Shown here: piece after piece, positions 14,750 through 22,536 of the stretch
Position numbering within the stretch: position 1 is the stretch's first letter
Layout: the number at the start of each line of letters is the position of its first letter
Assembly (NCBI GenBank): GCA_934486755.1
Contig: CAKSQT010000014.1
Span: 1-32,005, forward strand
Length of the DNA: 32,005 bases
Source of the DNA: an uncultured Eubacteriales bacterium
GTDB taxonomy: Bacteria > Bacillota > Clostridia > Oscillospirales > Acutalibacteraceae
Reading direction: 5' to 3'
Program-made: the position numbers and the translations under genes
The notes under the pieces: model-generated
Database searches by the model: none
What the model was told of the DNA's origin: nothing
The model's input: the letters and a program-made list of their open reading frames with translations, nothing else

Positions 14750-15253
14750 GTGTTTGAAAAACAGGAATCGTTTTATGTTGATATAAACAATTACCGTAAT
14801 ATCGGAAATAATCCCAAAGAATTAGTTGTATTTTTTTCGCGTATGGGATATGTAAGGAAAATTGCTTATGAAACAGCCGACAAAACAGGAGCCTGCCTTT
14901 ATGAGATTAAGTCAACCGAACTGACAGAAGGTACAGCAGGCTTTTGGTGGTGCGGGCGGTTCGGTATGCACCGTTGGAATATGCCGATAAAGCCCATTAC
15001 GGTTGATTTGTCGAAATATGACCGCGTTACAATATGCGCCCCGATATGGGTATTTGTGCTTGCCGCGCCTGTCCGCAGTTTTTGCAGCCAGGCGTCTCAC
15101 AAGATAAAAGAAGCGGACTACATACTTATACATCACACATCGGATAGATATGAAAATGCCGTTAAAGAGATGGACGGCTTACTCGGTATATCTCATTCAG
15201 GGTATAAAAGCATTCAGTGCAAAAAAGGAAAATATAAGATTATCAAGGCATAA
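14750..15253 (+). CDS. Flavodoxin-like protein, probably the C-terminal half of an interrupted fusion
   Basis: Flavodoxin-fold domain expected to bind FMN and move electrons. The 167 residues start with the first strand and phosphate loop ELVVFFSRMGYVRKIA, then a GFWWCGRFGMHRW segment, the strand VTICAPIWVFVLAAPVR that lines the flavin site, and YILIHHTSD. The only available start is GTG 14750, directly after the preceding TGA. No convincing Shine-Dalgarno sequence lies at a useful distance, which argues against independent initiation. Expression may need coupling, read-through or another copy, or the gene may be dead. A bidirectional terminator follows immediately. Confidence 0.75.
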   Translation: MFEKQESFYVDINNYRNIGNNPKELVVFFSRMGYVRKIAYETADKTGACLYEIKSTELTEGTAGFWWCGRFGMHRWNMPIKPITVDLSKYDRVTICAPIWVFVLAAPVRSFCSQASHKIKEADYILIHHTSDRYENAVKEMDGLLGISHSGYKSIQCKKGKYKIIKA

Positions 15254-15283
15254 TAAAAGCACGGCAAAAACCGTGCTTTTATT
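15252..15283. terminator. Bidirectional terminator between the flavodoxin frame and nagA
   Basis: AATAAAAGCACGG (15252-15264) and CCGTGCTTTTATT (15271-15283) are 13-base perfect inverted repeats around CAAAAA. A-runs and T-runs flank the GC core on both strands, so it can stop the flavodoxin transcript and the nag operon. Confidence 0.88.
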
Positions 15284-15295
15284 GTTCTGATTGTT

Positions 15296-16366
15296 CTATA
15301 AGAATGTCTTAAAAATTTTGCCGTTTATTATAACCGTTTTTAAATCTAATTTATCGTCAACAAGCAATAGATCCGCGTCATAGCCAACTTGAATTTTGCC
15401 TTTGCTAACCCCCAATAATTCAGCAGGAGTAGATGTAGCCGCCTGTACCGCGTCTTCAAACGGTATTCCGAATTCAACCGCCTTTTTCACACAGTCAAGC
15501 AGGGTGGCGGTACTGCCTGCAATGGTGCCGTCAGCAAGCCTTGCCGCGCCGTTTTTTAAAAATACTTTAAGTCCGCCCGATTCATATTCGCCGTCGGGCA
15601 GACCTGCGGGGCGTATGCTGTCGCTTATTAAAGTAACCCTTTCAGCCCCGAACATTTTGAAAGTTGCCAAAATGACCGATTTTGAAATATGAAAACCGTC
15701 GCATATCAGCTGTGCGTATATATGCTTTTCAAAAGCCGCTCCAATCGGACCTGGATTTCGGTGATGAAACGGAGGCATTGCGTTATATGTATGAGTAAGG
15801 CAGTTCGCACCGTTCTCAATTGCTTCAAAAGCGGTGTCATAATCACAGTCTGTATGCCCGATCGAGACAATGCAGGAGGGTGTTACCGACCTTATAAATT
15901 CCATACTGCCTTTTAATTCGGGGGCAAGGGTCACCATTTTAACATTTTTGAATTGTTTGAAATCTTCTGCCGACGGGTCTTTTATAAACTTTTCGTTCTG
16001 CGCGCCTTTATGCTTTTTTGAAATATAAGGTCCCTCAAAATGAAAGCCCAAAATATTTGCACCGCAAAAATCCGTTTTTGCCTGAACCACCTTATTCAGA
16101 CTGTCGTATCCCATTGTCATAGTAGTCGGTAAAAATGAAGTTGTACCGTGTTCAGCATAGAATTCGCACATTTTTTCAAAGTCCGCGTCCATAGTGTCCA
16201 TACCGACGCATCCGTGCGTGTGTACGTCGATAAGACCCGGAATCAATATTAATCCTCGCGCGTCATAATCGCCGTTTTGTGTGTTTTCCGAAATACGTTT
16301 AATTGTTTTTCCGCATATTTCAACCGACACGAGCTTGCCGTTCACTCTCGCATTATATGTTATCAT
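15296..16366 (-). CDS. nagA: N-acetylglucosamine-6-phosphate deacetylase
   Basis: Amidohydrolase that removes acetate from GlcNAc-6-phosphate to give glucosamine-6-phosphate. The 356 residues are slightly short of E. coli NagA. Metal and catalytic residues are visible: HTHG (H49, H51), FHFEGPY (E111), GHTD (H171), THTYNAM (H192) and the catalytic aspartate in ISDSIRPAG (D249). AGAGG lies 8 bases before the ATG. It is the last gene of a minus-strand operon, 11 bases after nagB, and its product is the substrate of NagB. Confidence 0.96.
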   Translation of the reverse strand: MITYNARVNGKLVSVEICGKTIKRISENTQNGDYDARGLILIPGLIDVHTHGCVGMDTMDADFEKMCEFYAEHGTTSFLPTTMTMGYDSLNKVVQAKTDFCGANILGFHFEGPYISKKHKGAQNEKFIKDPSAEDFKQFKNVKMVTLAPELKGSMEFIRSVTPSCIVSIGHTDCDYDTAFEAIENGANCLTHTYNAMPPFHHRNPGPIGAAFEKHIYAQLICDGFHISKSVILATFKMFGAERVTLISDSIRPAGLPDGEYESGGLKVFLKNGAARLADGTIAGSTATLLDCVKKAVEFGIPFEDAVQAATSTPAELLGVSKGKIQVGYDADLLLVDDKLDLKTVIINGKIFKTFL

Positions 16367-16377
16367 TTGATCAACCT

Positions 16378-17088
16378 CTAATTTTCGCTGTAAATAACGG
16401 TTATATCAGGGTGCAATTGAAGTATCGAAGCAGGAATTTGCGGTGTGATAGGTCCGAAGAATGCCTTATCAAGTATTTCCTTCTTAGCGCTTCCAGAGGC
16501 TATAAGGAGTATTTTTTTGGATTGCATTATGCTTATCATACCCATAGTGATAGCCTGTTTCGGAACGTCGGACACGTTCTCAAAGAATCTTGAATTTGCT
16601 TTAATGGTGGACTCGTGAAGATCGACAACGTGTGTGCTTTTTACGAAATAATCGTCAGGTTCATTAAATCCTATATGACCGTCCAAACCTATCCCGAGAA
16701 GCTGCAAATCAATTCCGCCGAGTTCTTCAATATGTTCGTCATAGCGGCGTCCTTCTTCCGCCAAATCTACGGCGCAACCGTTAGGAACGAATGTATTCTC
16801 TTTTCTGATGTTTATATGATTAAAGAAATTGTTGTCCATAAAATATCGGTAACTTTGGCTGTTGCTCCCGTCAAGACCGACATACTCGTCAAGATTGACC
16901 GAGGTGACGTTGCTAAAATCAACGTCGCCTTTTTCATACCATTTTATGAGCTGATTATATGTACCGAGGGGTGACGAGCCTGTTGCAAGCCCCAAAACGC
17001 TGTCAGGCTTTATAATAACCTGCGCTGAAATGATATTGGCGGCGCTGCGGCTCATTTTTTCATAGTTGCTTACTGTTACAAATTTCAT
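16378..17088 (-). CDS. nagB: Glucosamine-6-phosphate deaminase
   Basis: Converts glucosamine-6-phosphate to fructose-6-phosphate and ammonia, feeding amino sugars into glycolysis. The 236 residues match the short Gram-positive NagB, without the C-terminal allosteric extension of the E. coli enzyme. Motifs include GLATGSSPLGTY (phosphate binding), NLDEYVGL with the catalytic aspartate, and LGIGLDGHIGFNEP with the catalytic histidine region. AGGAG lies 9 bases before the ATG and falls inside the end of the preceding kinase gene. It is the middle gene of the operon. Confidence 0.96.
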   Translation of the reverse strand: MKFVTVSNYEKMSRSAANIISAQVIIKPDSVLGLATGSSPLGTYNQLIKWYEKGDVDFSNVTSVNLDEYVGLDGSNSQSYRYFMDNNFFNHINIRKENTFVPNGCAVDLAEEGRRYDEHIEELGGIDLQLLGIGLDGHIGFNEPDDYFVKSTHVVDLHESTIKANSRFFENVSDVPKQAITMGMISIMQSKKILLIASGSAKKEILDKAFFGPITPQIPASILQLHPDITVIYSEN

Positions 17089-17093
17089 ATATC

Positions 17094-18197
17094 CTACTCC
17101 TTAACATATTTTTTTACTGTTTCTTTGAGTGTGTTCCAATGCTTTTCCATTTCTTTGACAAGTTTGAGTTGTGTTCGGCAACGCACAAGGTTATGCTCGG
17201 GATAGGCGACTTTAAAATATGTATCCCCGTTCAGGTAGTCTGTCAAAAAACGCATACCGCACTCAATTGTCATCATTTTTGCGCCCTCTGGCAGCAGCAT
17301 GATTTCGCTGTCTTTAAGCATACCTCCGCAACCGTCAAGATAACCCTCGGTATATATTTTAAATTTATTAATATCAAGCAGTACCTTTTCCGTATCTTTT
17401 TCGTCTTCGGCGGCAGTCGAAGCGCCGAATCTTATAGAGTCGCCGAAATCGGTAACAGAGAAGCCAGGCATCACCGTATCCAAATCAATGGCGCAAAGCG
17501 CTTTATGTGTGTGTTTGTCAAGCATAGCGTTATTGCATTTGGTGTCGTTGTGACACACTCTCAACGGCAACACACCTAATTTATTATTTTCGATAAGGCA
17601 GCCGTAAAAGTCTTTGCGTGATTTTATAAATGAGATTTCCTCTGAAACACTTGATGCGCGCCCGCATATATTGTCATTAACAGCTTTTAAAAAATCATTA
17701 TAGCGTTTCGGCGTGTTATGAAAATCGGGTATGACTTCATATAGATCGCAGGCAGGAAACCCGTCCAGATAACGTTGAAACTTTCCGAATACAACGGCGC
17801 ATTGATAAAAGTCCTCGGTATTATCGGGCAACTCAATACAAACAGAATCATCAATGTAGTCATAAATTCTCCAACAAAGCGAACTGCTGTCGGTATAAAA
17901 ACTATCGCCAGAAACTGTCGGAACAAACGTAAGGGTCTCTCTTTCTGAACACGACTTATCTTTAAGATACGCAGTTACCCGTTCAATATTATGCATTAAC
18001 TCGGTTGGAACTTTAAAGACGGAGGTATTGATCCTTTGAAGTATATACTTCTTTTCGGTTTTGCCGTCAACGTCTGTTGTTATCATATATGTATCGTTAA
18101 TGTGTCCATAGCCGTACGGCGAGACGCATTTTAAATCCCCGCATATTTTAAAATTATAAATTACATCATTTAACTGCTCGGTCGATAAGCCGCCCAT
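17094..18197 (-). CDS. NahK-like amino-sugar kinase (aminoglycoside phosphotransferase fold)
   Basis: Kinase of 367 residues resembling N-acetylhexosamine 1-kinase (NahK) of bifidobacteria, which phosphorylates GlcNAc or GalNAc at C1. Visible features: GYGHINDTY (29-37) in the nucleotide loop, KYILQRIN with the ATP-binding lysine region, the catalytic loop VCHNDTKCNN (214-223, with D218), AIDLDTVMPG (236-245) with the metal-binding aspartates, and DFGDSIRFGA. It is the first gene of the operon with nagB and nagA, 5 bases before nagB. Context suggests it phosphorylates GlcNAc. A true NahK gives the 1-phosphate, whereas NagA needs the 6-phosphate, so the position it phosphorylates is open. AAGGGTG precedes the ATG. 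Confidence 0.85.
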   Translation of the reverse strand: MGGLSTEQLNDVIYNFKICGDLKCVSPYGYGHINDTYMITTDVDGKTEKKYILQRINTSVFKVPTELMHNIERVTAYLKDKSCSERETLTFVPTVSGDSFYTDSSSLCWRIYDYIDDSVCIELPDNTEDFYQCAVVFGKFQRYLDGFPACDLYEVIPDFHNTPKRYNDFLKAVNDNICGRASSVSEEISFIKSRKDFYGCLIENNKLGVLPLRVCHNDTKCNNAMLDKHTHKALCAIDLDTVMPGFSVTDFGDSIRFGASTAAEDEKDTEKVLLDINKFKIYTEGYLDGCGGMLKDSEIMLLPEGAKMMTIECGMRFLTDYLNGDTYFKVAYPEHNLVRCRTQLKLVKEMEKHWNTLKETVKKYVKE

Positions 18198-18221
18198 ACT
18201 TTCACCCTTTCAAACAAAACA

Positions 18222-18227
18222 ATTATA
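18222..18227 (-). promoter_or_regulatory. Possible -10 element of the nahK-like/nagB/nagA operon
   Basis: TATAAT on the minus strand 24 bases before the kinase ATG, in very AT-rich DNA. No convincing -35 box at 17 bases is seen, so an activator or a weak promoter is possible. Confidence 0.35.
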
Positions 18228-18305
18228 CACTAACTAATTTTATAATAAAATATTAAAAAAGTCGAATTTATTTTGAAAACGGTCAAAAATTGCCGATAAT
18301 GTTAA

Positions 18306-18617
18306 TTATTTATGCTCTTCAATAACCTTTATCAACTGTTCTTTTGGAATAAATCCTACACTTTGGTCTATTTTCTCGCCGTTTTTGAAGAATAAGAGCG
18401 AGGGGATACTTTGTATACCAAATTCTGCGGCAAGTTCTTGGTTCATATCGGTATCGGCGCCGAAAACATCAACAATACCGTCAAATTCATCTGAAATTTC
18501 TTCAAGTACGGGAGCCAACATTCTGCAAGGTCCGCACCATTCAGCAGAAAAATCAAGTATTGCAAACTCACTCTTTAAAACCTCGTCTATATTATTGTTT
18601 CTAATTTCTTTTATCAT
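18306..18617 (-). CDS. trxA: Thioredoxin
   Basis: Small cytoplasmic dithiol reductant of 103 residues. The active site is WCGPCRM, preceded by FAILDFSAE, and the cis-proline loop is IQSIPSLLFF. Length and motifs are those of a standard thioredoxin. AAAGGAG lies 8 bases upstream of the ATG. The start overlaps the trxB stop in an ATGA arrangement, so the two are coupled and work as a pair. Confidence 0.97.
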   Translation of the reverse strand: MIKEIRNNNIDEVLKSEFAILDFSAEWCGPCRMLAPVLEEISDEFDGIVDVFGADTDMNQELAAEFGIQSIPSLLFFKNGEKIDQSVGFIPKEQLIKVIEEHK

Positions 18618-19483
18618 AATTTTACTCCTTTTTGTTTATCTAAATATTTAACGGCTGATAAAGCGGCGGAATTGCCTTGCCCAGCGGCTTTTATAAACTG
18701 ATACGGCTGACCCGCAATATCGCCGCAGGCAAAACAACCGCTTATATTAGTACACATATTTATGTCAACTTTTATGTGATTACCTGACATTTCAAGACCG
18801 GGTACAAGCCTGTTAGGCGCAATGCTGTCGCGGATTATAAAGACGCCGTCAACCATGTATGCGCTTTTGTCGGTGACAAGTTTTTTTGTTCCGCAGTCAT
18901 CAACTATTTTTTTCGGTATATCGTCAATTATTTTAATTTTATCAGATAACCCTTCGGTCTTGCAATTTGCAGGGAAGAAAATAACGTTATTTGCAATTTC
19001 AGAGAGATAATTCGCTTCTTCAACCGATTCTTTGTTATAACCTATGATTGCCGCAGTTTTTCCCTTATAAAATTGCGCGTCGCAGGTCACGCAGTAGCTA
19101 ACGCCGTTTCCGAGAAGTCTTTCTTCGCCGTCTAATGTGTTGATTTGCGAAACGCCCGTTGCAATGATTACTGATTTTGCTTCATAGGTTATGCCAGAAC
19201 ATTGCAGAATAAAATAATCACCCATTGAATAAACCGTCGAAACCTTATCTTCGGTAATTTCAATTCCCATACCAGTTATATGAGAAATAAATTTTTCGGT
19301 CAGTTCGCTTCCCGTGATTTCGGGCAGCCCGGGGTAGTTATTTATCAAATGAGCCTTATTAATTTTTTCGCTTGAATTTTTTCTCCCGAGAAGTAATATT
19401 TTTTTATTACGTATCTTGCAGGTTATTGCGGCAGAAATGCCCGCAGGTCCCGTTCCTATTATTGCAATATCGAATTTTTCCAT
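18614..19483 (-). CDS. trxB: Flavin thioredoxin reductase lacking the usual NADPH motifs
   Basis: Flavoprotein that should reduce the thioredoxin encoded just downstream. The 289 residues are shorter than typical TrxB (about 305-320). The FAD motif GTGPAG (10-15), the redox centre CVTC (131-134) and the C-terminal FAD motif CGDIAGQPYQFIKAAGQG are intact. The second Rossmann motif, normally GGGxSA, reads GYNKES (148-153). The HRR-type basic motif that binds the NADPH phosphate is absent; VIFFPANC occupies that place. These losses resemble the ferredoxin-dependent or other pyridine-nucleotide-independent reductases described in clostridia, so the electron donor is probably not NADPH. AAGGGCG precedes the ATG. 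Confidence 0.88.
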   Translation of the reverse strand: MEKFDIAIIGTGPAGISAAITCKIRNKKILLLGRKNSSEKINKAHLINNYPGLPEITGSELTEKFISHITGMGIEITEDKVSTVYSMGDYFILQCSGITYEAKSVIIATGVSQINTLDGEERLLGNGVSYCVTCDAQFYKGKTAAIIGYNKESVEEANYLSEIANNVIFFPANCKTEGLSDKIKIIDDIPKKIVDDCGTKKLVTDKSAYMVDGVFIIRDSIAPNRLVPGLEMSGNHIKVDINMCTNISGCFACGDIAGQPYQFIKAAGQGNSAALSAVKYLDKQKGVKL

Positions 19484-19535
19484 TTTATCGCCCTTTATAT
19501 TTTCAACCTTTCGTTTAGATATTATTCACGCAACA

Positions 19536-19564
19536 ATTATATAATATAACAATTGACAATTCAA
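19536..19564 (-). promoter_or_regulatory. Promoter of trxB-trxA
   Basis: On the minus strand TTGAAT (19564-19559) and TATAAT (19541-19536) are separated by 17 bases, about 50 bases before the trxB ATG. It is divergent from the T-box promoter, with about 31 bases between the two -35 boxes. Confidence 0.65.
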
Positions 19565-19595
19565 CAACAAGTCGGTATGAAAAGTATATTTTTTG

Positions 19596-19624
19596 TTGAC
19601 AAATTTAAGTTTAGGTTGTAATAT
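19596..19624 (+). promoter_or_regulatory. Promoter of the T-box-controlled lrp-aminotransferase operon
   Basis: A perfect TTGACA (19596-19601) and TAATAT (19619-19624) are 17 bases apart. Transcription would start near 19631, just before stem I of the T-box leader. Confidence 0.75.
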
Positions 19625-19630
19625 GAGTTT

Positions 19631-19880
19631 ATAGATTAAATACTGTGATCGGAATGAGTAATCGTAACAGGATTTTTTAGAGAGTGAATGTTTGGTGCAA
19701 ATTCATATATCTTGCCGATGAAGCTATCCGTGAGTGTTGCCCGAAAGGGTTTACGGGTTTCCTCCGTTATAGGGAAGCGGGTTTTTACTTGGCAGAGTGC
19801 GGGCTTATGCCCGAATTCAGGTGGTAACACGGATTATAAATTCGTCCTGAGCGTTTTTACGCTCGGGATTTTTATTTTAG
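19631..19880 (+). promoter_or_regulatory. T-box riboswitch with predicted Ala (GCU) specifier
   Basis: tRNA-sensing leader. Stem I: CGGA (19650-19653) pairs with TCCG (19727-19730), and ATCG (19661-19664) with CGAT (19716-19719). They enclose the specifier loop, with the AGTA motif on the 5' side and GAAGCTA (19720-19726) on the 3' side. In the standard GAA-NNN-A register the specifier is GCT (19723-19725), alanine. The AG-rich AGAGAG (19679-19684) and GGTG distal loop follow. The T-box AGGTGGTAACACGG (19819-19832) has a TGGT bulge suited to a tRNA ending ACCA. The terminator is TCCTGAGCGT (19845-19854) paired with ACGCTCGGGA (19859-19868), followed by T-rich DNA. Uncharged tRNA would permit read-through into the regulator and aminotransferase genes. 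Confidence 0.9.
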
Positions 19881-19892
19881 GAGGTATTTGTT

Positions 19893-20375
19893 ATGAAATA
19901 TGAAATTCTTAAACTTTTGAACAAGAACGCAAGGTATTCCGCGGACGATATTGCAACTATGCTGAATATAAGCACAGACGAGGTTAATGACAGCATAAAA
20001 CAACTTGAAAAGGACGGATTAATTAGGGGATACAAAGCGGTTATAGATTGGGAAAAACTTGACAGCGCTTATGTATCCGCCATAATCGAAATCAACGTAG
20101 TACCCAAAGTAGGACTCGGTTTTGAAGAAGTCGCTGAAAAAATTATGAAATACCCTGAGGTCGAATCGGTATATTTAATGTCGGGTGTGTATGACCTAAA
20201 TGTTGTTGTTAAGGGAAAGACGCTGCACGATATTGCCCGTTTTGTAGCAAAGGAACTTGCGACAATAGATTCGGTAACATCGACTACAACACATTTTGTT
20301 ATGCGCAGGTATAAAGAAATGGACGTTGAACTTATAAGCGGTGAACAGGACGACAGGGGGCAGTTCTGGCTATGA
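19893..20375 (+). CDS. Lrp/AsnC family transcriptional regulator
   Basis: Amino-acid-responsive DNA-binding protein of 160 residues. The N-terminal winged helix reads YSADDIATMLNISTDEVN, followed by IKQLEKDGLIRGYKAVID, the standard Lrp junction. The C-terminal RAM domain has VESVYLMSGVYDLNVVVKG and ends with TTTHFVMRRYKE. AGGAGG lies 8 bases before the ATG, just after the T-box terminator. The stop overlaps the aminotransferase start (ATGA), so the regulator and enzyme are translationally coupled. It may sense the enzyme's product, possibly alanine given the T-box specifier; that is inference. Shared expression under the T-box is visible in the sequence. Confidence 0.93.
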   Translation: MKYEILKLLNKNARYSADDIATMLNISTDEVNDSIKQLEKDGLIRGYKAVIDWEKLDSAYVSAIIEINVVPKVGLGFEEVAEKIMKYPEVESVYLMSGVYDLNVVVKGKTLHDIARFVAKELATIDSVTSTTTHFVMRRYKEMDVELISGEQDDRGQFWL

Positions 20376-21547
20376 TAGATTACTCAAAATTCATTAATCC
20401 TACCGTAGCCGAAATAAAACCGTCAGGGATAAGAAAGTTTTTCGATATAGCCGCAACTATGAAAGACGTTATTTCACTCGGTGTCGGTGAGCCTGATTTT
20501 CAAACGCCTTGGCAGATTCGCAAGGCGGGGATTGGCTCTCTTGAAAGAGGAAAAACAAAATACTCCTCAAATTGGGGTATTGCCGAACTTAGAGAGGAAA
20601 TATCGCGCTATCTCGACCGAAAATACGGACTTACCTATAATCCTGAAAAGGAAGTTTTGGTTACTGTCGGCGGAAGCGAGGCAATTGACGCATGTATACG
20701 CGCAGTCGTTTCTCCTGGCGAAGAAGTTATAATTCCGCAACCGAGCTACGTTTGTTACGAGCCTATTACTCGGCTTGCGGGGGGTGTTCCGATAATTATT
20801 GAAACAAAGGCACAGGACGATTTCAAAGTAACCGTCGAGCAATTAAAAAATGCGATAACCGAAAAAACAAAACTGCTCATATTGCCTTATCCCTGCAACC
20901 CTACGGGCGCAATTATGGAACGGGAAGACCTCGAAAGCATTGCCAAGATAATCCGTGAAAAAGATATTTTAGTTCTTTCGGACGAGATATATTCGGAACT
21001 TACATTCGCTAAAAATCCCCATATTTCGATAGCGTCAATAGACGGTATGCGTGAGAGAACGGTCGTAGTAAACGGTTTTTCAAAGTCATTTTCAATGACG
21101 GGTTGGCGCTTGGGTTATGCCTGCGGTCCGCGTGAAATTATGTCGCAAATAACAAAAATACATCAGTATGCTATTATGTGCGCTCCTACCACTTCTCAGT
21201 ATGCGGCTATTGAAGCATTACGGAATTGCGACGATGAAATTAAAAGAATGTATGACGAATATAATATGCGCAGAAGACTTATAGTTTCAGGCTTCAACAG
21301 GATTGGTCTTGAATGCCGCGAACCAAAGGGCGCGTTTTATGCCTTCCCGTGCATTAAAAGCACAGGCTTTGGCAGTGAGGAGTTCTGCGAAAAATTGCTT
21401 TACAGCAAAAATGTCGCAGTAGTGCCAGGCACCGCTTTCGGAGCAGGCGGCGAGGGCTTTATCAGGGCTTCATATTGCTATTCTACTGAACATATCAAAG
21501 AAGCAATAGAACGAATCGGTGAATTTGTTAAAGAAATAAAGGGTTAA
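20372..21547 (+). CDS. Class I/II PLP-dependent aminotransferase, possibly alanine-forming
   Basis: Fold-type I aminotransferase of 391 residues. Motifs: VGGSEAID (99-106) for the cofactor phosphate, NPTG (176-179), SDEIY (203-207) with Asp204 contacting the pyridine nitrogen, and SKSFSMTGWRLGY with the Schiff-base Lys238. A conserved arginine near the C-terminus lies in GFIRASYCYS. Sequence alone does not fix the substrate in this subfamily, which includes aspartate, aromatic and alanine (AlaA/AlaT-like) enzymes. The T-box leader with a GCU specifier suggests alanine synthesis from pyruvate. The start overlaps the lrp stop. A bidirectional terminator begins at its stop codon. Confidence 0.93.
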   Translation: MIDYSKFINPTVAEIKPSGIRKFFDIAATMKDVISLGVGEPDFQTPWQIRKAGIGSLERGKTKYSSNWGIAELREEISRYLDRKYGLTYNPEKEVLVTVGGSEAIDACIRAVVSPGEEVIIPQPSYVCYEPITRLAGGVPIIIETKAQDDFKVTVEQLKNAITEKTKLLILPYPCNPTGAIMEREDLESIAKIIREKDILVLSDEIYSELTFAKNPHISIASIDGMRERTVVVNGFSKSFSMTGWRLGYACGPREIMSQITKIHQYAIMCAPTTSQYAAIEALRNCDDEIKRMYDEYNMRRRLIVSGFNRIGLECREPKGAFYAFPCIKSTGFGSEEFCEKLLYSKNVAVVPGTAFGAGGEGFIRASYCYSTEHIKEAIERIGEFVKEIKG

Positions 21548-21578
21548 AAAATCGGATGCCGTCAGGCATCCGATTTTT
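21547..21578. terminator. Bidirectional terminator overlapping both convergent stop codons
   Basis: AAAAATCGGATGCC (21547-21560) and GGCATCCGATTTTT (21565-21578) are 14-base perfect inverted repeats around GTCA. The last base of the aminotransferase stop (21547) and the first bases of the eamA stop (21577-21579 region) lie in the stem ends. Confidence 0.9.
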
Positions 21579-22506
21579 ATGTAGCGCTTGATTTTTTCCT
21601 TTGAGGTAACTGTGCTATTACAATAGCCGAAAAAACAAGCAAGCCGCCGATTATTTCGTGCACCGACATAGCATTACCTGCTATAAGCCAGCCGCCAAGC
21701 GCCGCAAATACGCTTTCAAGGCTCATTGCCATTGATGCAATAGCGGGTTCAGCGTATTTTTGACCGATTATTTGCAAAGTGTATCCTACGCCGCTTGACA
21801 TAATTCCAAGGTAGAGAATTTGAAAAACAGCCGCGCTGATTTCGGTTATGCTGACCTTTTCAAAAAACAGCGAAACGATTCCCGAAATCAAACCGCAAAC
21901 CACGAACTGAATAAATGACAGCTTAATTCCTCTTATGTTTTTGCCTAGGTTATCTATTGCAAGAATGTGGAAGGTAAAAGCAACCGCGCACAGCAAAATC
22001 ATTACGTCTCCAAGATAAATTCCGCTTATTCCGCCGCTGAAACAGAGCATATATATACCGCCCCAAGCGATAACTACGCCTATCCACACAGGAAACGCAA
22101 CTTTTTTTCCGCCTATTGCATAAAATATCGGAACAAGAATGACATATAAGGCGGTTAGGAAACCTCCGCGTGCTTCGCTGGCGGTTCCGCTTGGATAGAG
22201 GGAAAGTCCCAACTGCTGAAAGTTTACCGATACGGCAAGCAGTACGCCGCATACCGTGCCAGAAATAAGCATACGCTTTTTCTCGATTTTATCTTCTGGT
22301 ATTAATTTTTCTTTTGATTTAAGGCTTTTTACGATTATAACAACCAGCAAAAAAGCCGCGCCGACAAACGAGCGCATTGAATTGAATGCAAATGATGGAA
22401 TCAAATCAGACGCGTCGCTTTGCGCTACAAATGCCAGACCCCATATCAGTGAGGTGAGCACAAGAATTAAAGTTCCTTTGATATTATTTTTGCTTTTTGA
22501 GTTCAT
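21577..22506 (-). CDS. EamA/DMT family transporter
   Basis: Drug/metabolite transporter superfamily permease of 309 residues with about ten predicted membrane helices in two EamA repeats. The first starts GTLILVLTSLIWGLAFVAQS and the second around LGDVMILLCAVAFTFHILAID. The family exports amino acids and other metabolites; the substrate is unknown. ATG at 22506 is chosen because AGGA lies 8 bases upstream and MNSKSKNNIKG leads straight into helix 1. A longer frame reaching 22845 would overlap the divergent ABC gene and has no family-like N-terminus. It is convergent with the aminotransferase; export of its product is possible but unproven. Confidence 0.9.
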   Translation of the reverse strand: MNSKSKNNIKGTLILVLTSLIWGLAFVAQSDASDLIPSFAFNSMRSFVGAAFLLVVIIVKSLKSKEKLIPEDKIEKKRMLISGTVCGVLLAVSVNFQQLGLSLYPSGTASEARGGFLTALYVILVPIFYAIGGKKVAFPVWIGVVIAWGGIYMLCFSGGISGIYLGDVMILLCAVAFTFHILAIDNLGKNIRGIKLSFIQFVVCGLISGIVSLFFEKVSITEISAAVFQILYLGIMSSGVGYTLQIIGQKYAEPAIASMAMSLESVFAALGGWLIAGNAMSVHEIIGGLLVFSAIVIAQLPQRKKSSAT

Positions 22507-22536
22507 TTTGATCTTCCTAAGTGGTATTATTATCGG

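Noticed and set aside
12832..15283. Integrated element using tRNA-Pro as attachment site
   Set aside because: No integrase gene is present, and I found no repeat of the tRNA 3' end downstream, although the region is accessory in character.
19688..19903. 71-codon frame within the leader of the lrp gene
   Set aside because: It is embedded in the T-box RNA structure and runs through its terminator; no ribosome binding site supports it as a leader peptide.
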